A stretch of DNA of 30,432 nucleotides from Strongylocentrotus pallidus (GCA_030265145.1 JARBES010000117.1:20640838-20671269), one strand, 5' to 3'; shown: positions 27,801 to 30,432, counted from the stretch's first letter. Notes: generated by a model from the letters alone, not told the origin. A program made the numbers and translations.

Positions 27801-30432
27801 AGTCAGCAGTGTGATCTTATTACAGGACAGTGCAGGTTAGTAATCAAATATATAATAGTAGAAAGAGAAGAAAAAAGAGAGAGAGAGAGAGACGGGCAAA
27901 GAGAATGAGATGTTAGAAACGAGAGAAAGACTTAAATGTAAGGAGAGAGAGAGATAGACAAATAGAGAGATAAAAAGGGGAGCACAGGTGAGGGGTATAA
28001 TGGCAAATGCAAGTATGGTCTACAAGAATTTGAAAGAGAGAGAGAGATATAAAGAAAGAGAAAGAAAGAGAGAATGAGAGGAGGAAGGGGGAAAGGTGTG
28101 ACAGCAATTACAGATAAATATTTGGAAAGAGAGAATGAAAAAGGATTGAAAAAATAATTTAATTCTGTAATAATTGTACACTTACCAGTGAATGTCTTTT
28201 CACAAATGAGGCTGAAATCTCTATATGATACACTCCTTTCAATGAATTGTCTCTACAGATGCTATAAAAGCTACGAAGGGAGGCAATGCAATTCCTGTGG
28301 CTTTGGTTACTATGGTTACCCGAAATGCCGCAAGTGCCGTTGCAGTCGAAGAGGACGGGACCTGTCTACATGCAGGGGTGACCTCTGCAATTGCAATGAA
28401 GAGGGCAACTGCATGTGTAAGGTGAGTAGAAAGAAGAAAAGACAGGAGGAGGAGGAGAACACAAAAAGGGGTAAGAGGGAAAAAGGGAGGGATTTGAAGC
28501 TGAACAAAAACAACAGGAAGAAAACACTGACATAGTAAAGAAAGGATTAAGTGAAAATGGATTCAACATTAGCTCAACACCCTTCTGCATGCTCTCAGCA
28601 TACAATACCATGTTTATGCCTAGGTTTATAATGTATGTAACACCAAGTGGAAACAAATTTTGGTATGATTATGAATAATTATGGACATTGAAACTTGAAT
28701 CTTAAATTTTGGATTGCACTGTAATCTTGTTTTTACTTGGTACCCTTAGGCCAACATCCAGGGAAAGAAATGCAGTAAGTGTTCCAAAGGCAGCTTTAGT
28801 CTCCAACCCAAGCTACCCACAGGCTGTACCGGCTGCTTCTGCTTCGGGGTATCGGAGAAGTGCACTCAAGCTGACTTCATCATAAGCAGGGTGAGTGTAC
28901 ATATACATGTGCTTGAGGAAATGATGATGATAATGATGATGATGATGATGATGATGTTCTGTACAAACTGCTTCTGCTTTGGCGTCTCAGAGAAGTGCAG
29001 TCAAGCTGACTACATTATAAGCAGGGTGAGTGTATGAAGTCGATTTCCTTCTTACAATTGTAGAAGTGATGATGATGTTGGGTGATGGGTGATGGTGATG
29101 ATGATGATGATGTTGATGATAATGATGATGTACTGTACAAACTGCTTCTGTTTTGGGGTCTCAGAGAAGTGCACTCAAGCTGACTACATCATAAGCAGGG
29201 TGAGGGTATGAAGTCAATTTCCTTCTTGCAATTGTGGTAGTGATGATTTTGATTCTGATTCTGATTCTGATGATGATGATGGTTATTATTATTTTTTCGA
29301 TAACATTAATGAAGATGATGAATATGTTGATGTACTGTACAAATATTAATGAAGATGATGAATATGATGATGTACTGGACAAATATTAATGAAGATGATG
29401 AATATGATGATGTACTGTACAAACTGCTTCTGCTTTGGCGTCTCAGAGAAGTGCAGTCAAGCTGACTACATTATAAGCAGGGTGAGCGAATGTGTACACG
29501 TATATGAAGTCAATCTGCTTGAAGAAGTAATGATGATGATGAAGATGAAGATGATAAATATGATGTTTCTGTTTTGGGGTCTCAGAAATATGCACTCAAG
29601 CTGACTACAGCACAGGCAGGGTGCGTACATGTAGTCAATCTCCTTGATGGATAGATCAAATAAATTTCTAAAAAAAGCTTTCTTTTCTTCAAAGATCGAT
29701 ATGGCAGAGGAGGATGCCAGTGAGCTGTTTGTCAGTGATACAAACAGATTGAGAAGAACACAGACTGGTGTAGCTCACTACTCAGCTGGAGGGGGTGTGA
29801 ACATCACTGCTGCACAGGTAGCTCTGAGGACCAGAGACGTGTACTGGAACCTGCCTCCAGTATTCCTGGGCAACATGGTAAGATTTGTGTTGTATACACT
29901 TAAATTCTTTGCATTTATTATTGTATCATTTCAATTGAATTGAATTATATTTAACTTGACTTGAATTTAGTTATATCAAGCTTAATCACCAAATTGTATT
30001 GTATGCATGACTAAAAGAGTTACTGCTGATGATGATCATAAAAGAGATAGAAAGAAAAAAAAATTATTGGAACAAGAGGAGAAAGGGAGGAGGAGGAGCA
30101 AGAGACAAAGAAGGAGAATTGGAGAATAGAAGGCAAAGGAAAACAACAAGTGAGAGAAGGAGAAGAAGGAAGAAGATGTTTCTGTGTGACGTTAATGTGA
30201 CATACATGTAGATCTTTGTTCTTATATCCATTTAATATGTAAAAGTTGTTTGTACATGTATGTTTTCTTTTTCTACTTCAAACTGAAGCATATTGCAAAA
30301 ACTTGCTTACATTCGTCATGTTGATGTGGAATTACTCTCTTTCTCTTGACAGGTAACTGCTTACGGAGGAATGATCAAGTACAAGATAGACTACACCGAG
30401 CCCAAGAACGTTGACGGCTGGTCTGAAGCCAG
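688..30432 (+). CDS. LAMA1/2-like: Laminin alpha chain (alpha-1/2 class), internal multi-exon part
   Basis: Laminin alpha chains are secreted subunits of the heterotrimeric basement-membrane glycoprotein. LN drives polymerisation, LE repeats form the rigid short arm, and L4 domains are globular inserts within LE repeats. The exons read in order: end of LN, LEa repeats, L4a, LEb repeats, start of L4b. This is the order of vertebrate LAMA1/LAMA2, and the exons align with them along their length, for example [12 protein letters not shown] at LN/LEa1 and repeated CxCxxG...C cysteine spacing. The gene is open at both window ends: no start codon, signal peptide, coiled coil or LG domain is present. 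Exons F-Q occur twice on either side of an assembly gap (see separate entries), so the true transcript probably uses one set. The alpha-1/2 class is well supported by architecture; separating alpha-1 from alpha-2 is not meaningful in an invertebrate. Confidence 0.95.
808..1354. other. Intron A-B
   Basis: AT-rich intron from GTGAGA to TTGTCTTTCAG. Nothing beyond short homopolymers was seen. Confidence 0.7.
1355..1456 (+). CDS. LAMA1/2-like: Exon B: LN/LEa1 junction
   Basis: Thirty-four codons, phase 0 at both ends, donor GTAAGT. It reads [20 protein letters not shown], the invariant hinge between LN and the first LE repeat of laminin alpha chains. The first LEa1 cysteines (CIC and the C of EQC) are present; the rest of the repeat is in exon C. 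Confidence 0.97.
1728..1860. repeat. GA-rich low-complexity tract
   Basis: Imperfect GATA/GAGA purine tract in intron B-C. It explains the serine/leucine-rich open frame on the opposite strand, which is not a gene. Confidence 0.85.
2888..3272. promoter_or_regulatory. Cluster of nuclear-receptor-like half-sites, including a perfect DR1
   Basis: 2912-2924 is AGGTCAAAGGTCA, two perfect AGGTCA half-sites with one base between (DR1, the HNF4/RXR-type element). Nearby are AGGGTCA at 2888 and 3076, TGACCTT at 3092 (forming an inverted pair with the site at 3076, nine bases apart) and TGACCTT at 3266. Function as an intronic enhancer is inference; the motif matches are direct. Confidence 0.35.
3820..3937 (+). 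CDS. LAMA1/2-like: Exon C: remainder of LEa1
   Basis: 118 nt, phase 0 in and phase 1 out, acceptor TTTCACAG and donor GTAAGT. It encodes CICEHNTCGDQCNQCCRGFQ and then QFPWRPG, the hallmark CEHNTCG...CxxCCpGyxxxPWRPG of the first LE repeat of alpha chains. The final codon is split and completed by exon D. Confidence 0.97.
3938..4489. other. Intron C-D with poly-G run
   Basis: AT-rich intron with a 15-base G run at 4288-4302. It ends in a strong pyrimidine tract and TTTCCAG. No other feature was seen. Confidence 0.7.
4490..4699 (+). CDS. LAMA1/2-like: Exon D: LEa2
   Basis: 210 nt, phase 1 at both ends. With the base carried from exon C the peptide starts PCNCHGHADDCNYD and runs through GGGVCVACRDNTDG, CQTCRDGFYRP and DPSPCR. 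This is the large second LE repeat of laminin alpha, which in vertebrates also contains the GQYSGGGVCV loop. NLS gives one possible N-glycosylation site. Confidence 0.97.
4700..5241. other. Intron D-E
   Basis: AT-rich intron, donor GTAAGG, acceptor TTATACAG. Nothing further was recognised. Confidence 0.7.
5242..5324 (+). CDS. LAMA1/2-like: Exon E: start of LEa3
   Basis: 83 nt, phase 1 in and phase 0 out. With the carried G it reads ECRCSAIGTQPDSNNNC and VKDERSQVNDM, matching the PCNCDPVGSLSSVCIKDDRH start of vertebrate LEa3. It ends in phase 0, so either F1 or F2 can follow in frame. It is the last exon present only once before the duplicated block. Confidence 0.96.
5325..6652. other. Intron E-F, first copy; contains the upstream edge of the duplicated block
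   Basis: A 19-base G run lies at 5641-5659. From about 5665 to the acceptor the sequence aligns with 16385-17664, with long stretches differing at only a few percent (for example 5990-6160 against 16740-16910). The first copy lacks the 258-bp MITE-like insert found in the second copy. Confidence 0.75.
5641..5659. repeat. Poly-G run at the edge of homology between the two blocks
   Basis: Nineteen consecutive G. The second contig begins, after the N gap, at the position homologous to the bases just after this run. Such homopolymers commonly end contigs. Confidence 0.9.
6653..6808 (+). CDS. LAMA1/2-like: Exon F1: LEa3 end and LEa4 start
   Basis: 52 codons, phase 0 at both ends, donor GTGAGG. 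It reads NPGDCFCKEGYAGPSC, then CDRGYRGYPDCEKCLC and NEDPCEGPCVCK, matching vertebrate QCPCRKGYAGDKCDRCQFGYRGFPNC...EDPCIEPCLCK. It is the first exon of the duplicated block. Against F2 it differs at 5 nt and 3 residues (E/D, D/A, K/Q). Confidence 0.97.
6878..7313. repeat. (TCTA)n microsatellite, first copy
   Basis: Imperfect TCTA/TCTG tetranucleotide array about 435 bp long in intron F-G. It makes a long leucine/serine/tyrosine-rich open frame that is not a gene. The second copy has a shorter array at the same place (17893-18150). Confidence 0.95.
7554..7694 (+). CDS. LAMA1/2-like: Exon G1: LEa4 end and the LE half that leads into L4a
   Basis: 47 codons, phase 0 at both ends, donor GTTTGT. 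It encodes PNVEGSNCDVCKRGFFNL, GCGECYCFGITTEC and SVPWGIEQ, equivalent to KNVEGKNCDRCKPGFYNL...CFCFGVSGVC in LAMA1. The CYCFG motif is the first half of the LE repeat interrupted by L4a. Exon U has the same length and role before L4b. G1 and G2 differ at 8 nt and one residue (E/A). Confidence 0.97.
7695..8230. other. Intron G-H, first copy
   Basis: 536 bp against 250 bp in the second copy. The extra sequence is AT-rich with a short ATT repeat near 8191-8210. I cannot name the inserted element. Confidence 0.6.
8231..8398 (+). CDS. LAMA1/2-like: Exon H1: L4a domain, first part
   Basis: 56 codons, phase 0 at both ends. It encodes VTTLTGWFVTNVERSSYAFP and ends GIYYWLASREYLGNK. This fits the L4 (laminin B/IV) pattern: a TGW start and YYWxAPxxYLGNK. 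H1 and H2 differ at 11 of 168 nt and every change is silent. Confidence 0.97.
8399..9043. other. Intron H-I, first copy
   Basis: AT-rich, about the same length as in the second copy (653 bp). Short blocks near 8700-8760 and 8850-9043 are alignable with the second copy and the middle is not. No named element was found. Confidence 0.6.
9044..9145 (+). CDS. LAMA1/2-like: Exon I1: L4a domain, second part
   Basis: 34 codons, phase 0 at both ends. It encodes LSSHGGYLTFTVSYSIQRGD and ends DADIVIE, matching LTAFGGFLKYTVSYDI...DIIIKG of vertebrate L4a. Only one silent base differs from I2. Confidence 0.97.
9300..9424. repeat. Dispersed GCGC-type repeat in intron I-J, first copy
   Basis: Contains CTGTAAAGCGCTTAGAGACG followed by a second AAGCGCTATATAAAT, a motif pair I associate with short dispersed repeats of marine invertebrates. 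The second copy carries a related element at the same place, but with an inverted left half (19920-20075). A 13-base G run lies downstream at 9489-9501. Confidence 0.5.
9589..9818 (+). CDS. LAMA1/2-like: Exon J1: L4a domain, third part
   Basis: 230 nt, phase 0 in and phase 2 out, donor GTAAGA. It encodes GDRLRLYQSF, NWFVLTPDVDLS, TPEEFMRVLSDVRALLIRAS and YNTRPTES. The ATPEEFM...L..V..LLIRASY block is the conserved C-terminal helix and strand of L4. J1 and J2 differ at 11 nt and 4 residues (V/I, T/G, T/A, T/I). Confidence 0.97.
9819..10163. other. Intron J-K, first copy
   Basis: 345 bp, AT-rich, nothing recognised. The second copy is 290 bp longer here. Confidence 0.65.
10164..10275 (+). CDS. 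LAMA1/2-like: Exon K1: end of L4a and resumption of the split LE repeat
   Basis: 112 nt, phase 2 in and phase 0 out. It encodes LKNVALEEVQRTAVTASFLA and ends VEQCECPPTYEGLSCE. The VEQCECPpgYxGxSCE motif is where the interrupted LE repeat resumes after L4 in every laminin alpha. K1 and K2 differ at 8 nt and 2 residues (A/V, V/E). Confidence 0.97.
10511..10560. repeat. Short dispersed AATAAT/TTATATAG repeat fragment
   Basis: Triplet AAT run followed by TTTGGCTTTTATATAGTGG in intron K-L of the first copy. It resembles the small microsatellite-headed repeats elsewhere in the window. Confidence 0.4.
10738..10851 (+). CDS. LAMA1/2-like: Exon L1: LEb repeat
   Basis: 38 codons, phase 0 at both ends, acceptor ATCTGTCAG and donor GTAAGT. 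It encodes SCEYGYRRVNNALYGGVCER and then CDCNNHSPECDPYMGECS, matching ACLPGYYRVDGILFGGICQPCECHGHASEC of LAMA1. All seven base differences from L2 are silent. Confidence 0.97.
10852..11401. other. Intron L-M, first copy
   Basis: 550 bp, AT-rich. It lacks the ~497-bp GC-rich insert present in the second copy (22767-23263), so it shows the empty-site state. Confidence 0.65.
11402..11529 (+). CDS. LAMA1/2-like: Exon M1: LEb repeat
   Basis: 128 nt, phase 0 in and phase 2 out. It encodes QCDHNTYGPHCEICLHGFYG and ends ACQPCACPREDQGS. M1 and M2 differ at 7 nt and 2 residues (I/S, A/P). The adjacent phase-2 junction to exon N is shared by both copies. Confidence 0.97.
11530..12213. other. Intron M-N, first copy
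   Basis: 684 bp, AT-rich. It has the empty target of the LINE insertion seen in the second copy: TACTCACAGCT occurs once here, near 11559-11569. Confidence 0.7.
12214..12300 (+). CDS. LAMA1/2-like: Exon N1: LEb repeat
   Basis: 87 nt, phase 2 at both ends, donor GTAAGA. Starting with the split serine codon it encodes FSPTCVADDRYGFVCNQC and GHGGPRCD, matching FSPTC...VCDQCAPGYSGSWCE of LAMA1. It differs from N2 at 7 nt and one residue (V/I). Confidence 0.95.
12301..12777. other. Intron N-O, first copy
   Basis: 477 bp, AT-rich, nothing recognised. Confidence 0.65.
12778..12992 (+). CDS. LAMA1/2-like: Exon O1: LEb repeats
   Basis: 215 nt, phase 2 in and phase 1 out, donor GTTAGT. It encodes CVDGFYGDPMTTGLAC, LNCNGNLDTSSPGSCD, CLLCREGSTGDHCQRC and GFYGDAIQRTCQ, matching CADGYYGNPT...CNCSGNVDPLEAGHCD of LAMA1. 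It is the most divergent exon of the pair by base count: 17 nt and 4 residues (T/K, T/A, D/E, F/Y). Confidence 0.97.
13023..13240 (+). mobile_element. 5'-truncated LINE (non-LTR retrotransposon) 3' fragment in intron O-P
   Basis: About 218 bp encoding the C-terminal tail of a LINE reverse transcriptase: RRRIIWMDSLQ followed by EKARNRGFWNSMIA, the common W-D...R..W ending of many LINEs. A two-base insertion within a GA run breaks the frame in the middle. It ends in a (GA)n tail at about 13225-13240. The second block lacks it here, but carries a related fragment in intron M-N in the opposite orientation. Confidence 0.75.
13401..13477 (+). repeat. Short dispersed repeat headed by AAT triplets
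   Basis: AATAATAAT run followed by TGACATTTGTAAGGCGCTGA and then ATCCACTTGAAATCAAACAC. A relative lies in reverse orientation at 21951-22030, in a different intron of the second block. Confidence 0.65.
14021..14127 (+). CDS. LAMA1/2-like: Exon P1: LEb repeat
   Basis: 107 nt, phase 1 in and phase 0 out. It encodes ACQCHEAGSLYPQCDE and SCQCRSNVTGRQCDTCS, matching ACDCHENGSLSGICH...CDCKPHVTGQQCDQC of LAMA1. NVT is a possible N-glycosylation site. The protein is identical to P2 with two silent changes. Confidence 0.97.
14128..15004. other. Intron P-Q, first copy, with a start conserved between blocks
   Basis: The first ~225 bp differ from the second copy at about ten positions, as low as the exons, while most other introns are hard to align. 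No gene was recognised; an 82-codon open frame overlapping the exon end is shared by both copies but is in a different frame from laminin. Confidence 0.6.
15005..15185 (+). CDS. LAMA1/2-like: Exon Q1: LEb repeat, last exon before the gap
   Basis: 181 nt, phase 0 in and phase 1 out. It encodes PGHFNLSTGGCQSCDCHPTG, DTCDVMTGQCSCKLGVTGQS and MAGFWNFGENGCQ. NLS is a possible N-glycosylation site. It ends one base into a codon (T). Exon R begins CCTGC and joins in frame; F2 begins AATCC and would make TAA. Q1 and Q2 differ at 12 nt and 5 residues (D/Y, T/S, Q/R, S/L, R/Q). Confidence 0.97.
15440..15576. repeat. 64-bp tandem repeat running into the assembly gap
   Basis: GAAGCAGAT recurs at 15440, 15504 and 15568, an exact 64-bp period, and the third unit is cut by the gap. 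The related region after exon Q2 (26718-26900) has diverged, shorter units of the same TTCCTGAAGTATGTTTCT type. An array of this kind is a likely cause of the contig end. Confidence 0.9.
15577..16384. other. Assembly gap (808 N)
   Basis: Unknown sequence exactly between the two copies of the F-Q block. The stated length may be nominal. It could hold nothing but repeat, or in principle a copy of exon R. Confidence 0.99.
16385..17664. other. Second-copy sequence homologous to intron E-F
   Basis: Begins at the base homologous to the end of the 19-G run of the first copy, then aligns with 5665-6652 up to the F acceptor. It contains an A-rich stretch, an ATT run at about 16573-16588 absent from the first copy, and a MITE-like insert at 17253-17510. 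Confidence 0.8.
17253..17510. mobile_element. MITE-like element with terminal inverted repeats
   Basis: 258 bp between GGCCATTAA and TTAATGGCC, with inner matched arms GTTTAGCGTCCT (17276-17287) and AGGACGCTAAAC (17479-17490). The arms are imperfect over about 35 bp. There is no coding capacity. It is missing from the matching intron of the first copy. I could not define a target-site duplication with confidence. Confidence 0.65.
17665..17820 (+). CDS. LAMA1/2-like: Exon F2: second copy of exon F
   Basis: Same 156-nt length, phases and GTGAGG donor as F1. It differs at CKDGYAG (D for E), RCARG (A for D) and CEQC (Q for K). All cysteines are kept. It starts in phase 0, so it can follow exon E but not Q1. 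The open frame and splice sites are intact. Confidence 0.96.
17893..18150. repeat. (TCTA)n microsatellite, second copy
   Basis: Shorter counterpart (about 258 bp) of the 6878-7313 array at the same place in intron F-G. Length variation between copies is what two alleles would show, though paralogues could too. Confidence 0.95.
18389..18529 (+). CDS. LAMA1/2-like: Exon G2: second copy of exon G
   Basis: 141 nt, phase 0 at both ends, donor GTTTGT as in G1. The protein differs only at GITTAC (A for E); seven other base changes are silent. Intron G-H after it is 250 bp, half the length in the first copy. Confidence 0.96.
18780..18947 (+). CDS. LAMA1/2-like: Exon H2: second copy of L4a part 1
   Basis: 168 nt, protein identical to H1 despite 11 base differences, all at silent sites. 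This is the clearest sign in the window that both copies, or both alleles, have been held by selection on the protein. Confidence 0.96.
18948..19600. other. Intron H-I, second copy
   Basis: 653 bp, AT-rich with A runs near 19110 and 19390. The acceptor-proximal part is similar to the first copy. Nothing else was recognised. Confidence 0.65.
19601..19702 (+). CDS. LAMA1/2-like: Exon I2: second copy of L4a part 2
   Basis: 102 nt, phase 0 at both ends. The protein is identical to I1, with one silent change (CAA to CAG). Confidence 0.96.
19920..20028. repeat. Long foldback (hairpin) in a dispersed repeat
   Basis: Arms 19920-19962 and 19986-20028, 43 nt each, match at 41 positions; the two mismatches would form G-U pairs in RNA. 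The loop is 23 nt. The right arm and the following CTGTAAAGTGCTTAGAGACG segment match the first-copy repeat at 9300-9424; the left arm has no counterpart there. Confidence 0.8.
20734..20963 (+). CDS. LAMA1/2-like: Exon J2: second copy of L4a part 3
   Basis: 230 nt, phase 0 in and phase 2 out. It carries MAAGNW, DLSAGV and NTRPIES where J1 has T residues, plus a V/I change. The donor is GTAAAA, weaker than the GTAAGA of J1. The conserved TPEEFMRVLSDVRALLIRAS block is unchanged. Confidence 0.96.
20964..21598. other. Intron J-K, second copy, with copy-specific sequence
   Basis: 635 bp against 345 bp in the first copy. The extra DNA lies roughly at 21300-21560. It has a transposon-derived look but I found no inverted ends or target duplication and cannot name it. 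Confidence 0.5.
21599..21710 (+). CDS. LAMA1/2-like: Exon K2: second copy of L4a end and LE resumption
   Basis: 112 nt, phase 2 in and phase 0 out. It reads LKNVVLEEVQRTAETASF, with V for A and E for V relative to K1. The VEQCECPPTYEGLSCE junction is identical. Confidence 0.96.
21951..22030 (-). repeat. Short dispersed repeat, reverse orientation
   Basis: Reverse complement of the 13401-13477 family: GAATCCACTTGAAATCAAAT preceded by an ATT/AAT run. It lies in intron K-L here and in intron O-P in the first block, so these are independent insertions. Confidence 0.65.
22428..22541 (+). CDS. LAMA1/2-like: Exon L2: second copy of exon L
   Basis: 114 nt, protein identical to L1, seven silent differences. 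Acceptor CCGTCAG, donor GTAAGT. Confidence 0.96.
22767..23263. mobile_element. Copy-specific ~497-bp GC/CpG-rich insert of unknown family
   Basis: Absent from the first copy, where the flanks come together near 11080-11110. It contains GTGTTTCTATTAG twice exactly 400 bp apart (22771, 23171) and a related form at 23050. Several TTATCCGG motifs are present, with a perfect 24-bp palindrome at 23140-23163 (centre TATCCGGATA) and GATCACGTGATC at 22988-22999. No coding signature or clear terminal repeat was seen; calling it mobile is inference from presence/absence. Confidence 0.55.
23572..23699 (+). CDS. LAMA1/2-like: Exon M2: second copy of exon M
   Basis: 128 nt, phase 0 in and phase 2 out. It carries CESCLHG and GDPTSG, where M1 has I and A. 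The acceptor TTGTTGTTTAG and donor GTGAGG are intact. Confidence 0.96.
23737..24034 (-). mobile_element. 5'-truncated LINE insertion with 11-bp target-site duplication
   Basis: TAATCACAGCT occurs at 23737-23747 and again at 24024-24034, bracketing a 276-bp insert. The first copy has a single similar sequence. On the minus strand the insert encodes GRRRTLWMDSLQ and EKARNRGLWNSMVAN followed by a stop, the C-terminal tail of a non-LTR reverse transcriptase, and ends in a short (AG)n tail. It is clearly related to the fragment at 13023-13240. Confidence 0.88.
24251..24337 (+). CDS. LAMA1/2-like: Exon N2: second copy of exon N
   Basis: 87 nt, phase 2 at both ends. It reads FSPTCIADDRYGFVCNQC, with one residue changed from N1 (I for V) among 7 base differences. 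Confidence 0.95.
24338..24695. other. Intron N-O, second copy
   Basis: 358 bp, AT-rich, nothing recognised. Confidence 0.65.
24696..24910 (+). CDS. LAMA1/2-like: Exon O2: second copy of exon O
   Basis: 215 nt, phase 2 in and phase 1 out. It has ACKPC, EGSAGEHC and GYYGD where O1 has T, T/D and F. Donor GTGAGT, stronger than the GTTAGT of O1. All cysteines are kept. Confidence 0.96.
24911..25416. other. Intron O-P, second copy
   Basis: 506 bp, about half the first copy, because the LINE fragment and the AAT-headed repeat are absent. Residual parts align. Nothing else was seen. Confidence 0.7.
25417..25523 (+). CDS. LAMA1/2-like: Exon P2: second copy of exon P
   Basis: 107 nt, phase 1 in and phase 0 out, protein identical to P1. 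The following intron start is also strongly conserved. Confidence 0.96.
25524..26291. other. Intron P-Q, second copy
   Basis: 768 bp. The first ~225 bp are almost the same as in the first copy, and similarity is patchier after that. No element was identified. Confidence 0.6.
26292..26472 (+). CDS. LAMA1/2-like: Exon Q2: second copy of exon Q
   Basis: 181 nt, phase 0 in and phase 1 out. It has GSLYDTC and KLGVSGRLCDQC, giving five residue changes against Q1. Its T-ending phase joins exon R (CCTGCGAATG) in frame as TCC TGC. Confidence 0.96.
26718..27168. repeat. Degenerate tandem repeats with a 189-bp duplication of the exon R acceptor
   Basis: TTCCTGAAG-type units run from about 26718. Two longer units, about 26875-27005 and 27057-27188, share TTTTATATGTACATGTATTC, then TTCTTCACCTACAG and the first ~17 bases of exon R. 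Acceptors at 26980 and 27169 are 189 bp apart. Confidence 0.8.
26980..27005 (+). other. Copied start of exon R with a nearby donor: possible decoy or micro-exon
   Basis: After a good acceptor (TTCTTCACCTACAG) lies CCTGTGAATGTGAGAAG, nearly the start of exon R, then nine more bases and the donor-like GTAAGA at 27006. Entered from Q2 it would read SCECEKLFS and leave in phase 0. It could therefore splice in frame to exon S by skipping R, but not to R itself. It is more likely a by-product of tandem duplication than a used exon. Confidence 0.35.
27169..27305 (+). CDS. LAMA1/2-like: Exon R: LEb repeat
   Basis: 137 nt, phase 1 in and phase 0 out, donor GTCAGT. It encodes CECEQSGGLCDPLTGQCGCP, CDSCAPETWGYN and VFGCK, matching PCDCAHTQNNCDPASGECLC...EEAYWGLDPEQGC of LAMA1. 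It is single copy in visible sequence; a second copy could only be in the gap. Confidence 0.96.
27306..27770. other. Intron R-S
   Basis: 465 bp, AT-rich, acceptor TTCCCCCTCAG. Nothing recognised. Confidence 0.7.
27771..27835 (+). CDS. LAMA1/2-like: Exon S: LEb repeat
   Basis: 65 nt, phase 0 in and phase 2 out, donor GTTAGT. It encodes TCNCSDVGSSSQQCDLITGQ and C, matching ACNCSAVGSTSAQCDVLSGHC of LAMA1. It is the shortest recognised exon. Confidence 0.95.
27858..28140. repeat. GA-rich low-complexity tract
   Basis: GAGA/GAAA-rich purine tract filling most of intron S-T. It produces a serine/leucine-rich frame on the opposite strand. Confidence 0.9.
28259..28421 (+). CDS. LAMA1/2-like: Exon T: LEb repeats
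   Basis: 163 nt, phase 2 in and phase 0 out. It encodes CYKSYEGRQCNSCGFGYYGY, CRKCRCSRRGRDLSTCRG and CNCNEEGNCMCK, matching CPCKKGFGGQSCHQCSLGYRSFPDC...GTLPDTCD of LAMA1. It corresponds to exon F in the L4a half. Confidence 0.96.
28422..28749. other. Intron T-U
   Basis: Starts with a purine-rich stretch (28429-28520), otherwise AT-rich. No gene seen. Confidence 0.7.
28750..28890 (+). CDS. LAMA1/2-like: Exon U: LE repeat leading into L4b
   Basis: 47 codons, phase 0 at both ends, donor GTGAGT. It encodes ANIQGKKCSKCSKGSFSL and GCFCFGVSEKCTQADFIISR, equivalent to CSKCQAGTFALRG...CFCFGLSQLC in LAMA1. It has the same length and role as exon G before L4a. Its last ~57 bases and the donor are repeated four more times downstream. 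Confidence 0.97.
28957..29075 (+). repeat. Exon-U end copy 2
   Basis: Begins TTCTGTACAAACTGC, carries the 57-nt exon-end copy to 29025 and donor GTGAGTG, then a shared AATTGTAG-type tail. Compared with exon U it has seven changes in 57 nt: five silent and two conservative (T/S, F/Y). It is in the same reading frame as exon U, with no stop between them. Confidence 0.9.
29131..29245 (+). repeat. Exon-U end copy 3
   Basis: Ends at 29199 with GTGAGGG. It encodes the same peptide with T and Y. The downstream tail through AATTGTGG is shared with copy 2, so the duplicated unit includes intron sequence. Confidence 0.9.
29301..29420. repeat. Three 40-bp tandem units
   Basis: 29301-29340, 29341-29380 and 29381-29420 are near-identical units containing ATTAATGAAGATGATGAATA and ending TGTACTG(T/G)AC. 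The third leads directly into exon-U copy 4. Confidence 0.93.
29413..29540 (+). repeat. Exon-U end copy 4
   Basis: Ends at 29481 with GTGAGCG. Over the exon-derived part it is the same as copy 2, indicating recent exchange or duplication within the array. Confidence 0.9.
29565..29625 (+). repeat. Exon-U end copy 5, degraded
   Basis: Retains TTTTGGGGTCTCAG, CACTCAAGCTGACTACAG and GGCAGGGTGCG ending at 29620, but has several changes and is out of step with the other copies (139-bp spacing). Confidence 0.8.
29695..29877 (+). CDS. LAMA1/2-like: Exon V: L4b domain, first part
   Basis: 61 codons, phase 0 at both ends, acceptor TTTTCTTCAAAG and donor GTAAGA. It ends TRDVYWNLPPVFLGNM, matching EPFYWRLPKQFQGDQ of LAMA1 L4b. 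NIT is a possible N-glycosylation site. The N-terminal half (IDMAEEDASELFVSD) is typical of the variable L4 start. Confidence 0.95.
29878..30352. other. Intron V-W
   Basis: AT-rich with a purine-rich stretch at about 30035-30178. It ends TTTCTCTTGACAG. No gene seen. Confidence 0.7.
30353..30432 (+). CDS. LAMA1/2-like: Exon W: L4b domain, second part (cut by window end)
   Basis: Starts in phase 0 and reads VTAYGGMIKYKIDYTEPKN, then VDGWSEA to the end of the window. It matches LLAYGGKLQYSVAFY of LAMA1 and the L(S/T)xxGGxLxxxVxY motif of L4 domains. It is the L4b counterpart of exon I. Confidence 0.95.

Larger units (their letters stand above)
28834..29625. repeat. Array of five exon-U 3' ends with donors, spaced by ATG/GAT repeats
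   Basis: The real exon end (AGCAGG at 28890) is followed by copies ending at 29025, 29199, 29481 and 29620. Spacings are 135, 174, 282 and 139 bp. The first three extra copies still encode CFCFGVSEKC(S/T)QADYIISR; the last is degraded. Donor sequences after them are GTGAGT, GTGAGG, GTGAGC and GTGCGT. Triplet ATG/GAT repeats fill the spacers. Confidence 0.93.

Noticed and set aside
27913-28107. Minus-strand serine/leucine-rich open frames at 1698-1931, 27913-28107 and 28366-28513
   Set aside because: Reverse reading of purine-rich GA tracts; no family resemblance.
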